Positions 1 through 12,704 of a DNA stretch of 37,500 nt are shown here, piece by piece. The first letter of the stretch is position 1; every line of letters starts with the position of its first letter. A program made the position numbers and the translations under genes. Source of the stretch: Chrysomallon squamiferum (lineage: Eukaryota > Mollusca > Gastropoda > Neomphalida > Peltospiridae). The DNA lies in assembly GCA_012295275.1 (NCBI GenBank), contig CM022677.1, positions 22,592,990 through 22,630,489 of the forward strand, given 5' to 3'. The notes under the pieces are model-generated. The model was not told where the DNA came from. It ran no database searches and saw nothing but the letters and a program-made list of their open reading frames with translations.

Positions 1-44
1 ATAATAGTGTCTGTGATTTGTTTTATACATGTTTGTTTTTCCAG

Positions 45-198
45 TTCCGGAATCATTTGGGAGGAGAAGAGGAAGAAGTTCAAGGCAATAAAACTGAAAG
101 ACAGTATAATTCTGGAGCATGCGTACCAGAAATACCTTGCTGAGATCGCCGTTGGCAACAAAACCAACAGCAAGGTTCACCTGGAGAACAAGATGGAG
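45..198 (+). CDS. VPS13: VPS13 exon (window exon 1)
   Basis: Acceptor TTTTTCCAG ends at 44 and donor GGTACTTT follows 198. It starts with one base completing a codon, then reads [19 protein letters not shown] through HLENKME and ends in phase 0. The lysine-rich [14 protein letters not shown] stretch matches the VPS13 C-terminal region by order with the following exons. Confidence 0.88.
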
Positions 199-3100
199 GT
201 ACTTTTACATTTCTACATTTACTGTGGTTCACTGTTTTACATTTCTACATTTACTGTTGTTCACTGTTTTACATTTTTACATTTACATTTACTGTTATTC
301 AGTGTTTTACATTTATTCTTTAGATTTTTGTTCTTTACTGAGTGTTACATTTCTACACTTGTTTTATCTAACTTTCTGTTTTTTTGTTGTTTTACTGTGT
401 TAAAAGTTTTTTATTATCTAACTTTATGTTTGTTGTTTTACTATGTTAAAAGTTTTTTATTATCTAACTTTATGTTTGTTGTTTTACTGTGTTAAAAGTT
501 TTTTATTATCTAACTTTATGTTTGTTGTTTTACTATGTTAAAAGTTTTTTATTATCTAACTTTATGTTTGTTGTTTTACTATGTTAAAAGTTTTTTATTA
601 TCTAACTTTCTGTTTTTTTGTTGTTTTACTGTGTTAAAAGTTTTTTATTATCTAACTTTATGTTTGTTGTTTTACTATGTTAAAAGTTTTTTATTATCTA
701 ACTTTATGTTTGTTGTTTTACTATGTTAAAAAAGTTTTTTATTATCTAACTTTATGTTTGTTGTTTTACTGTGTTTTGTTTGTTTTTTATTATCTAACTT
801 TATGTTTGTTGTTTTACTGTGTTAAAAGTTTTTTATTATCTAACTTTATGTTTGTTGTTGTTTTACTGTGTTAAAAGTTTTTTATTATCTAACTTTATGT
901 TTGTTGTTTTACTATGTTAAAAGTTTTTTATTATCTAACTTTATGTTTGTTGTTTTACTGTGTTAAAAGTTTTTTATTATCTAACTTTATGTTTGTTGTT
1001 TTACTATGTTAAAAGTTTTTTATTATCTATGTTTGTTGTTTTTATTTTTTATTATCTAACTTTATGTTTGTTGTTTTACTATGTTAAAAGTTTTTTATTA
1101 TCTAACTTTATGTTTGTTGTTTTACTATGTTAAAAGTTTTTTATTATCTAACTTTATGTTTGTTGTTTTACTGTGTTAAAAGTTCTGTTTGTTCTCAGGT
1201 TGATTTTTCAAACCACAAGGAGACTATTATGATGCTGAAACCAACCAAGAGGACGTTGCGACGGTCGTTTGTGGATGGGATCTGGCTGCAGTACAAGATG
1301 TGTTAAAAGTTTTTTTTATCTAACCAGGTGCAGCTGCACGTGAAGATAAACAGACTGCAACTTGACAACCAGCTGACAGGCGCGGTCTTCCCCACGGTGA
1401 TAGCACCCCTTCCCCCACCCAAGTCTGTCGCTGCTGAGAGTGGTCAGTGCACTTTTAAACTTGCTTTAGTTTTACTGGCAGAATTTAATGTTTATTTCAA
1501 TTTGTTTATATAGTTTAGTTCTAATATAAATAGAAATTAAATTTTGGAGTGTATAAAGTTTATGTAGTTTGATTTAGTTTTAATATAAGTAAAAAGTTAA
1601 TTTTTCACTGGGGATCAGGCATATTATCTATATTTATAGTTTAATTGTTTTGTGTTTTTTGTAAGTAAATATCAGTTACTTAATTGTTTTTGTTTCTGAT
1701 GTTTTAAATTTCGCATGGCTGTTATATTATTTAATTATGAAGCTATATTTTTGTTTTACGTAACTTCACTGGTTATCTTCATTTTAACTTCATATAACTT
1801 CACTTAGCAACAGTATCTCATTTCATTTTTCTTTATTTAATTTTGTTCCTGTTCACTGTAATTCATTTCATTTGTACCTGATCCATTTAATTTTAGTTTT
1901 TTAATCATCCTTTCTTTTAAATTACTTCATTTCATTTTAAATCACTGTTTTATGTTTTTTCCTATTTATTTTCCATCAGTTCCCAAACCTTTTACTGAAG
2001 TGAGTTTGATGCAGAGAAAATACGAACACAGTTCAGTGATTCAGATCAAGTAAGTTTGTCTTAAATGAATCAAATCAAGTAAGTTTGTCTTAAGTCATTC
2101 AGATCAAGTAAGTTTGTCTTAAGTCATTCAGATCAAGTAAGTTCGTCTTAAGTTAGTCAAATCAGGTAAGTTTGTCTTAAGTCACATAGATCAAGTAAGT
2201 TTGTCTTAAGTGAATCAGATCAAGTGATTTTGTCTTAAGTGATTCAAATCAAGTAAATTTATCTTAAATGATTCAAATCAAGTAAATTGATCTTAAGTGA
2301 TTCAAATCAAGTAATTTATCTTAAGTGATTCAAATCAAGTAAGTTTATCTTAAGTCAGTCAAATCAAGTAAGTTTGTCTTAAGTGAATCAAGTCAAGTAA
2401 GTTTGTCTTAAGAGAATATAAACACACACTGTTTTAAATATGTTTGTTTTCACCAGGTATTTCAAAGTTCTCATACAAGAGTTTGCTACAAAAGTGACAT
2501 ACACACTGTTTTAAATACATGTTTGTTTTCACCAGGTATTTCAAAGTTCTCATACAAGAGTTTGCTACAAAAGTGACATACACACTATTTTGAACATATG
2601 TTTGTTTTCACCAGGTATTTCAAAGTTCTCATACAAGAGTTTGCTACAAAAGTGACATACACACTGTTTTAAACATATGTTTGTTTTCACCAGGTATTTC
2701 AAAGTTCTCATACAAGAGTTTGCTACAAAAGTGACATACACACTGTTTTAAACATATGTTTGTTTTCACCAGGTATTTCAAAGTTCTCATACAAGAGTTT
2801 GCTACAAAAGTGGATCAGGGTTTTCTCAACGCCATCTTGGATTTATTTGCTGCTGACAAACCACAGACCAGAAAAGAGGAGGTAACTCTATTATCATTAT
2901 CACTATTGCTATTTGTATTATCATTATCACTATCACTATTTGTATTATTATTATCACTATCACTATTTGTATTATTATTATCACTATCACTATTTGTATT
3001 ATTATCATCACTATTACTATTTGTATTATTATCATCACTATCACTATTTGTATTATCATTATCACTATCACTATTTGTATTATCATCATCATTATATGAT

Positions 3101-4102
3101 TATGATATTATTGTTATCAGTATTAGTATGGTATTACTATAATTTTTATGATTATTATTATCATCATCATCATCGCTTATTTCTTTACTTGATCAGGTTA
3201 GCAAATTTGAGGTGAGGTAAAAATAAACGATTAATTGAAATATTTGTTTACTGATCATTATTAATTCATTTGTTTATGTTTCATTTTTTATGGGTTTTTT
3301 TTAAATAGTTTTTTTTTCTTTACGCTTATTTTAATTGTTTAATTATGAACTTAATTTTCAGTTCAGTTTACTTGTTATTTATTGCATGAAGAACTTGTGT
3401 TACTCTGTATCTGTGTGTGTTTGTGTGTTGAGGTGTGTATGTGTGTGTGTGTTATGTGTGTTCAGGTGGGTGGTGTGTGTGTCCTTATCAACTGACATTA
3501 CAATTTAGAAAAGGAAAAAGAAAGAATGAATGTTTAATGACCTCTCACACAAGAAAGCACGTCTGTTATTGGGAGGTAAACAAAATGGTGAATACTTTGT
3601 ATTTAAGCTTTTTAAATTAATCAAAACAGTGTAAAAACTAAAATATCACAGTTCAATTGAATTAAATTTATAGTAAAATTTCATATGTCTCAAATTTTTT
3701 AAATAACATTTAGGATAAAACCAGAATGATTCTGGATGTTAAAGAGAGGTGTACATTTGACTGATGTTAAAGTAAATAGTGAAAAGTTTATACAATATTG
3801 AATTTAAAATTTATAAAAGAAAAACCAGTGAATGTTTAGTTTTATTTGAATCATTTGAGCTTCTTGTTATTACATTAATTCGTTTGTTGCTATTATTGTT
3901 TTTATTATTAACAACCTGAATGAGTCAGTTGAAGCTTTAGAGTTATTTTATTTTGTTAGTTATTTTGATAGTACTGTAATACACACTGTACATTTTCCAG
4001 AGTGAAGATCTGATCAGTGTTTTTCTTCTTCATAAATACAAGAAAACTGAGAACTGAACATTTTTTAAAATCTTTTTATTCAGTGATCAATCACTTTTAG
4101 TA

Positions 4103-4133
<31 letters not shown>

Positions 4134-5037
4134 GTTATTATTGTTATTATTGTTGTTAGTATTACTATTATTATTACATAATAATCCTACTATTACTATT
4201 ATGTTATTACTACATATTCCTTCTATTACTATTCTGTTATTACTACTATTACTGATACTACTACTGCTAGTACTGCTATTACTACTATTACTGATACTAC
4301 TACTGCTGGTACTGCTATTACTATTATTACTGATAGTACTACTTCTGGTACTGCTATTACTATTATTACTGATACTACTACTGCTGGTACTGCTATTACT
4401 ATTATTACTGATACTACTACTTCTGGTACTGCTATTACTACTATTACTGATACTACTACTTCTGGTACTGCTATTACTACTATTACTGATACTACTACTG
4501 CTGGTACTGCTATTACTATTACTATTCTGTTATTACTACTATTACTGATACTACTACTACTGTTACTACTATTACTGATACTACTACTGCTGGTACTGCT
4601 ATTACTACTATTACTGATACTACTACTGCTACTACTACTACTATTACTGATACTACTACTACTATTACTACTATTACTGATACTACTACTGCTGGTACTG
4701 CTATTACTACTATTACTGATACTACTACTGCTGGTACTGCTATTACTACTATTACTGATACTACTACTACTATTACTACTATTACTGATACTACTACTAC
4801 TGTTACTACTATTACTGATACTACTACTGCTGGTACTGCTATTACTATTACCACTACTACAACTGCTACTCCTGTTATTTTAGTAACCAGCTGATTGTAA
4901 TTGATGTATTTTCAGACAACAGAGTTTCTCAACGACTGTAAACAGATTGAGGCAGAGTTGATGGATGTGGTGGGTGTGTCACTGGCCCAGGAGCAGAAAA
5001 ACTTCTACGACTATCTTCATTTCTCTCCCATCAAAGT

Positions 5038-5078
<41 letters not shown>

Positions 5079-8000
5079 TCTCTCTCTCTCTCTTTTTTTC
5101 AGCACTTTGAAATAATCTGTTTGAATTTCCGTGAACTTTCCAGAGAGAAAGATGTCAGCTGATATTTGTAAAGTAAACTTTCTTTCTTTCTTCGTCTCAG
5201 ATTCATCTCAGCTTCTCCCTGCAAGGGTCTGGAACGGGAGATGGAGACAAACCAACGCCGATCCACTCCAACGTCCTCAACGTCTTTCTGCAGAGTGTTG
5301 GTGTTGTGCTCACCGATGTGCAGGACGTCGTTTTCAAGTCAGAACATTTTTTTATTTTTTTTTTTATTTGTGTCTTTTTTTAGAACTGAAACTGTTGAAT
5401 AAATGATAGAGTATAGACTAATAACTGATCGTGGGAGACAAACTGAGATATTTCTTAATGTAAGATTTGGCTTGTGCAAGTTTTAGTAAAGTGGTTTCAG
5501 TTTGACAGGGTGGATGTATGTAGATAAGATGGGGGTAAATTACTGTTTTTATTCATATTACAATCACTATCTTTATCAGTAGCTTATTGTTATTTCATAC
5601 GTTTTTATGATTGTAATAATGATTATTATATAATTACATTCATTATTATTGTATTTTATTTTATTATTATAATTGTTATTTGTTCTTCTTGTTATCATTG
5701 TTGCTGTTGTTGTTGTTACTGTTGTTGTTGTTGTTTCAGACTGGGATACTTTGAACGCAATCACACTTTCTACTCTCAGTCGCAGCTTGTAGGTGAAATG
5801 ACGAGACATTACGCGGGACAGGTATTTTATTCACTTCACCTCTTTATTTATTATTTCTTTCTTTCTTTCTCTGTGTATTTAAACATTTTTATTCTTTTTT
5901 TTTTTTTTATTTCATAAATGCTAGAAATTTATTATGAATTTTTTTTTAATATTAATTTCTAAACTATTTTTTAAACTTTTTTATAATTTTATTTACATTT
6001 ATTTATTTTTGCTTTTTCCAAGAAATTATATTTCATTCTTGATTTTATATTTTTATTACATTATTGTTATCACTTTTTTATTTGTTTGTTTGTTTATTTA
6101 TTTATTGATGTGTTTACAGGCTATAAAACAGATGTATGTGCTGGTTCTGGGGTTGGATGTTCTAGGAAATGATTATTTATTTATTTATTTGTTTGCAGGC
6201 TATAAAACAGATGTATGTGCTGGTTCTGGGGTTGGATGTTCTAGGAAATGATTATTTATTTATTTATTTGTTTACAGGCTATAAAACAGATGTATGTGCT
6301 GGTTCTGGGGTTGGATGTTCTAGGAAATGTTTATTTATTTATTTATTTGTTTGCAGGCTATAAAACAGATGTATGTGCTGGTTCTGGGGTTGGATGTTCT
6401 AGGAAATCCGTTTGGTTTGCTGCGTGGTCTGTCTGAGGGTGCAGTGGATCTTTTCTATGAACCATATCAGGTATGTAGTTATAGCAGCTTCAGTAGTTGT
6501 AGTGGTTGTAGTACTTATAGAAGTAGTAGTAGTAGTATCAGTAATAATTGTACTAATAGTAGTAGGACCATCAGTATAAATGTGCTAGTAACAGTGGTAG
6601 TATCAGCAGCAATAAATGTACTACTACTAGTAGTAGCAGTATAATTAGTAATTATTGTACTAGTAGTAGTATCAGCAGCAATAAATGTACTACTTGTAGT
6701 AGTAGCAGTATAATTTGTAATTATTGTACTAGTAGTAGTAGTAGTAGTAGTAATTGTACTAATTATAGTGGCAAAGGGCTAACAATAGCTGCTGTGATAA
6801 CAGGTGAATTCTTATAAACAATAATAAAAATGTTTTAATATTGCAAACAATACCTTAATGAAGTATTAACAAATATATTAATAATTTTGATAAGATTATA
6901 ATCATAATTATAGTAATAATAATAGCAGTAATAAAACAGAAGATCTTTCAATTACTTTGTTAAAGTATTAATTTGTTTTTATTAGTATTATTATTAGTAG
7001 TAGTAGTAGTAGTAATAGCAGTAGTTATAGATTTGTTTTATCATGTTCCAATTTTTTTTATTTTTTTTTGTCTTTATTTCTTTATTTTTTTAATGTTTTA
7101 TTTATTTATTTATTTATTTATGTATTTATTTATTTATTTTTTTGTATGTAAACTGGAGGTTAGAGGTGTTTATGAATGTAAAACTTGTTTTTGAAGGGAG
7201 CCATTCAAGGACCAGAAGAATTTGCTGAGGGTCTGGCCCTGGGGGTGAGGAGTCTGTTTGGTCATGCTGTTGGTGAGTCAAACAAACCAAACTAAGTGTT
7301 AGCTGCATCCTTCTGTCTTTATATCTGTCTACATGTCTGTCTGTCTGTCTGCCTTTCTTTCTGTCTACCTGTCTATGTATCTATCTGTCTGTCTACCTAT
7401 GTACCTGTTTTTCTCACTATAGAGTCTGTCTGTATCTATTTGTATTCATCTTATCCATTGATTCATCCACTTACCAATCTGTGTTGTGAATACACTCTCA
7501 TGTAAAGTTGTTGTCTCGCTGATAAGAGTCTCTTTATCTTTCAGTTTAATTCAGTTCTGTAATTAAAAAATAAAAATAATAATAAACTAGTGACAAGTGA
7601 TGCTGTGTCACAGATTATGAACTGTGAATGTCACTTTGACTGCATGTCACTCTTTAACAGAAAAATGTAATTTTTTTAATACAAAATTTTATAAAAATAA
7701 ATAAATATCTTTGTGATTGAAAATATTTCTGTTGTCTTTCATTCTCATTGACAGATAAATGTTACAGAAAAAAAAGGAAGTAAATAAACTTATTTTCTGT
7801 GAGGTTTTAGTTAAATTTTAACACATTTCAAACATTCACCCCACCAGGTGGCGCTGCGGGAGCTGTGTCTCGGATCACTGGAACTCTGGGTAAAGGAATT
7901 GCGGCCTTGACCTTGGATGACGACTACCAGAAAAAACGGCGAGAACAACTCAACAAGCGACCTGCGACTGCCAGGGAGGGATTCGCCCGTGGGGGGAAGG

Positions 8001-11000
8001 GACTGGTGATGGTGAGACTTTTATCTAACAAAGAGAGAAAACTGACACCATCAGTGATTAAACACTAAACAAAAACACAAAAAATGAATCTGTGATAGAT
8101 GTGATGCTGAGACTTTTATCTAACAAAGAGAGAAAGAATACAGACACCATCAGAAAGTCTCTTAAACACTAAACAAAAGTGAAAAAAAATTTTTCTGTTT
8201 GTTTGTTCAGTGTTTGCTGATTTATTTATTTATTCAGTGTTTGCCGATTTATTTATTTATTTAGTGTTTGTCTTTATTTGCATTACTTTGCAGTCAGTGA
8301 TGTTTGTTTTCTGTTTGTTTGTTCAGTGTTTGCTGATTTATTTATTTATTCAGTGTTTGCTGATTTATTTATTTATTCAGTGTTTGCTGATTTATTTATT
8401 TATTCAGTGTTTGCTAATTTATTTGTTTATATTAAAGGTACGTGTGTTTGCTGATTTATTTATTTGTTCAGTGTTTGCTGATTTATTTGTATTAAGGGTT
8501 CATGTTTTTCTCTGTTCAGTTTTTGCTGATTTGTTTGTATTAAGGGTTCGTGTGTTTGTTTGTTTCATTTGTTTGTATTAAGTTTGGTATTAAGTGTTCG
8601 TGTGATTTGTTTGTATTAAGGGTGACAGGGATTGTGTTTGCTGATTTGTTTGTATTAAGGGTATGTGTGTTTGCTGATTTGTTTGTATTAAGGGTATGTG
8701 TGTTTGCTGATTTGTTTGTATTAAGGGTATGTGTGTTTGCTGATTTGTTTGTATTAAGGGTACTACTGTTACTGTTTTATTACTGCTGATTTGTTTTGTA
8801 TTAAGGGTATGTGTGTTTGCTGTTATTATTTGTTTGTATTAAGTTATTACTATTACTTTGCTGATTTGTTTGTATTTATTACTTTCCTGTGTTTTACTGT
8901 TTCAGGGTGTGTTTGCTGATTTGTTTGTATTAAGGGTTTACTATTACTTTACTCTTGTTTCTGGGTTATTGTTTTTGTTATTGGACAGGGATGGGTAAAG
9001 GTTTTGTGAGAAAACCAATGGAGGGTGCCAAGCAAGAAGGTGTCTTTGTTTGGTTTTTCAAAATCTGAGAAAACAGTTAATTGTTGTTGTTGTTGTTATT
9101 ACTATTATTATTATTATTATTGATTATTATTATTGTTATTATTATTATTGAAATTATTACCACGGCGCTTCCACAAAAGACAAAATACTTATGACTTATG
9201 ACTGTTATAACTACTTTTTACACTATTGCAATTCTGACTACTATTACTGTTATTACTGTTACTGTGCACTGTTACTGTTATTACTGTTATTGTTATTACT
9301 ATTATTACTATTACTGTTATTATTGTTATTACTATTACTGTTGTTTCTGTTGTTACTGTTATTAATGTTATTACTGTTATTGTTATGACAGGGATGGGTA
9401 AAGGTTTGGTGGGTGTGGTGACCAGACCGACCAGTTTTTACACTATTGACTTCTACGTAGCAGCTCATTAGACGGAATTAGACACTAATGTGAGATAAAT
9501 ATTTGTTTGTTCATTATCTATCTATCAGTAATCTGTTGTAAACAGACTCTTTTATATATAAAACAACATAAATCTGTCGTCTACAGATCGGCTGAGATGT
9601 TATAGACAATGTAAATCTATTCAGATTAGCTGAGATGTTACAAACATTGTAAATCTATTGTATTCAGATTAGCTGAGATGTTATAGACAATGTAAATCTA
9701 TTGTATTCAGATTAGCTGAGATGTTATAGACAATGTAAATCTATTGTATTCAGATTAGCTGAGATGTTATAGACAATGTAAATCTATTGTATTCAGATTA
9801 GCTGAGATGTCTGATGAAATTAGAAGACTTACTCAGTGCCACCACGTGCGCTTCCACAAAGACAAAATAATCCAGTGCAGTTCTACATAAGTTACCACAA
9901 AGAAGCTGAAGGCTATGCAATTCTTACTCAGTGCAAGTTCTAATGTGCAATTCTACAGTTCTACACGTAAGTTACAGTGCAGTTCTACACGTAAGTTACT
10001 TTTTACACTAATGTTTACGTTACACACTAATGTGCAATTCTACACATAAGTTACTTTTACACTAATTACTTTTTACACTAATGTGCAATTCTACACATAA
10101 GTTACTCAGTGCAATTCTACACATAAGTTACTTTTTACACTAATGTTACACATACGTTTTGCAATTTTACACTAATGTTACTCAGTGCAATTCTACAATT
10201 CTTACACTAATGTGCACACATAAGTTACTCAGTGCAATTTACTCACAATTCTACACATACGTTACTCAGTGCAATTCTACACGTAAGTTACTCAGTGCAA
10301 TTACATCAGTGCAATTCTACACGTAAGTTACTTTTTTCTACACTAATGTTACTCAGTGCAGTTCTACACGTAAGAAGTTACTCAGTTTACACTAATGTGC
10401 AGTTCTACACAGTGCAGTTCTACACGTTTACTCAGTGCAGTTCTACACGTAAGTTACTCAGTGCAATTCTACACGTAAGTTACTCAGTGCATTTCTACAC
10501 GTAAGTTACTTTTTTACACTAATGTGCAATTCTACACATAAGTTACTCAGTGTAATTCTACACGTAAGTTACTCGATGCAATTCTACACGTAAGTTACTC
10601 AATAATAATAATAAGTTACTGTAATAATAATAATAATAATAATAATAATAGTAATAATAATATCAATAATAATAATAATAACCACAATAACAGACAATAA
10701 ATAAATAAATAAATGCTTATACTAGGTTGTTTCCAAAGTTATTCTCTAATAAATCCCTGTTGTTTTAATTTAAATAAAAGTTGAGATTTCATTAAAACAG
10801 CTAAGCTTTCTTTCTACAAACATTTATCCAGGTGCTATTAAAATATTGTACTTTTTTCTAAGAATATTACTCGTAACAACTTAAATAAGATGTAAGATGT
10901 TCTCCACACACTAATAAGACATGTTTAAACTTGTTGGTTTGTTCTTTCAGGAGACGGAGAAGGGAAAGTACGCTGACACTGACGAGTATGTTGCACACGT

Positions 11001-12033
11001 CTCAATCAACAAAGATGGAAAACTTATCTTCCTGGTTCTCACCAAGTAAACTATTTATTCATTTATGATAAAAAACTTATCTTCCTGGTTCTCACCAAGT
11101 AAACTTTTTTATTTATTTATTTTATAAAATGTCACTTTAGTATTTGATATAAAAACTTATCTTCCTGGTTCTCACCAAGTAAACTTTTTAATTTATTTAT
11201 TTATTTTATAAAATGTCACTTTAGTATTTGATATAATAACTTATCTTCCTGGTTCTCACCAAGTAAACTTTTTAATTTATTTATTTATTTTATAAAATGT
11301 CACTTTAGTATTTGATATAAAAACTTATCTTCCTGGTTCTCACCAAGTAAACTTTTTAATTTATTTATTTATTTTATAAAATGTCACTTTAGTATTTGAT
11401 ATAATAAACTTATCTTCCTGGTTCTCACCAAGTAAACTTTTTAATTTATTTATTTATTTATAAAATGTCTTTATTTTGAATAATAAACTGTTTCACCAAG
11501 TAAACTTTTTAATTTATAAATTTTTAATCTGTTTTCATTTATAAAATGTCACTTTGCTTTAGTGTTTGATATAATAAACAAAATGTTCTCAGTGACATTT
11601 AATTTATTTAATTTTAATGAAAACGTTTATTTTTTTGTGAAATTATTTATTAATGTTTATTTTTTTAAATTATTATTATGTTATTGTTATTAGTTATTAT
11701 CATTATTTACCTATCTATTTCTATTTTACTATTTTTATTAGCTGTCTTTTGCTTATTGTTATATAATTTCTTAATTTTTTTCCATTTATTTCTTTTTATT
11801 AATATTATTATTAGTTAGTTAGTTAGTTTGTTTTTAAAATATTTTTTGGCTTTGAAACAGAGGTTTGTTTTATGTGTTTGATTGTTTGATGTTTATTTAT
11901 TTCAAGTCGTGTGATGCTGGCCAAGCGAGGCGAGATCTTTGGTTCGTGGGACGCTGAGTGGACGTTCACCTGGGACGAGATCAAACAAGTCAGCCAGAAA
12001 CCAAACAAAGGAATAGAGATAATCCTCAAAGTA

Positions 12034-12096
<63 letters not shown>

Positions 12097-12649
12097 CAGA
12101 CATATACACTGCAAATGAAAGAGGATTTAAAATAATGATTCAAATATGTCTCCAACACACACAGACACGTACATATTTCTATATTATTTATTTATTTATT
12201 TATTTATTTTTTTTTTTATTTATTAGGAGAAAGAGAAGAAGAAATTCTCTTTTGGAAGCAGTGTTACAAAGAAAGATGTTCACATCGTGGATCCTAAACT
12301 CTGTGAGGTATGAATTTACCTGTGTTTTATTTATTTATTTACTTAGTTATCACCGCATTTTGTTCTGTTTTCATTTGCTTGTCATAAAGATAAAATGAAT
12401 ATATGATAATAATACACACTTTGTTGTTTATGATAATACATTGTTCGCACATATGACTGAGAAATATATAGATATGTGTGTTATATCACAGTGTCTGTAT
12501 ATTTACTGCTAGACAATTTATTTTCAGAGTGGTTTTAAAACCCTTTGAGAAGTAAATTTTTATCATCATGATCATCATCATTATTATTACCAATTATTTA
12601 TTTATTTATTTATTTATTACTTTTCTTATTCTGACTGTTAGTGATGTTG

Positions 12650-12704
<55 letters not shown>

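Noticed and set aside
2456-2772. Four extra copies of VPS13 exon 5 as mutually exclusive exons
   Set aside because: Only the first 40 bases are copied, none has a donor, and the 79-bp period would break the reading frame.
4132-4854. Long open frames (poly-Leu, poly-Val) on both strands
   Set aside because: They are translations of the (ACT)-rich array inside a VPS13 intron.
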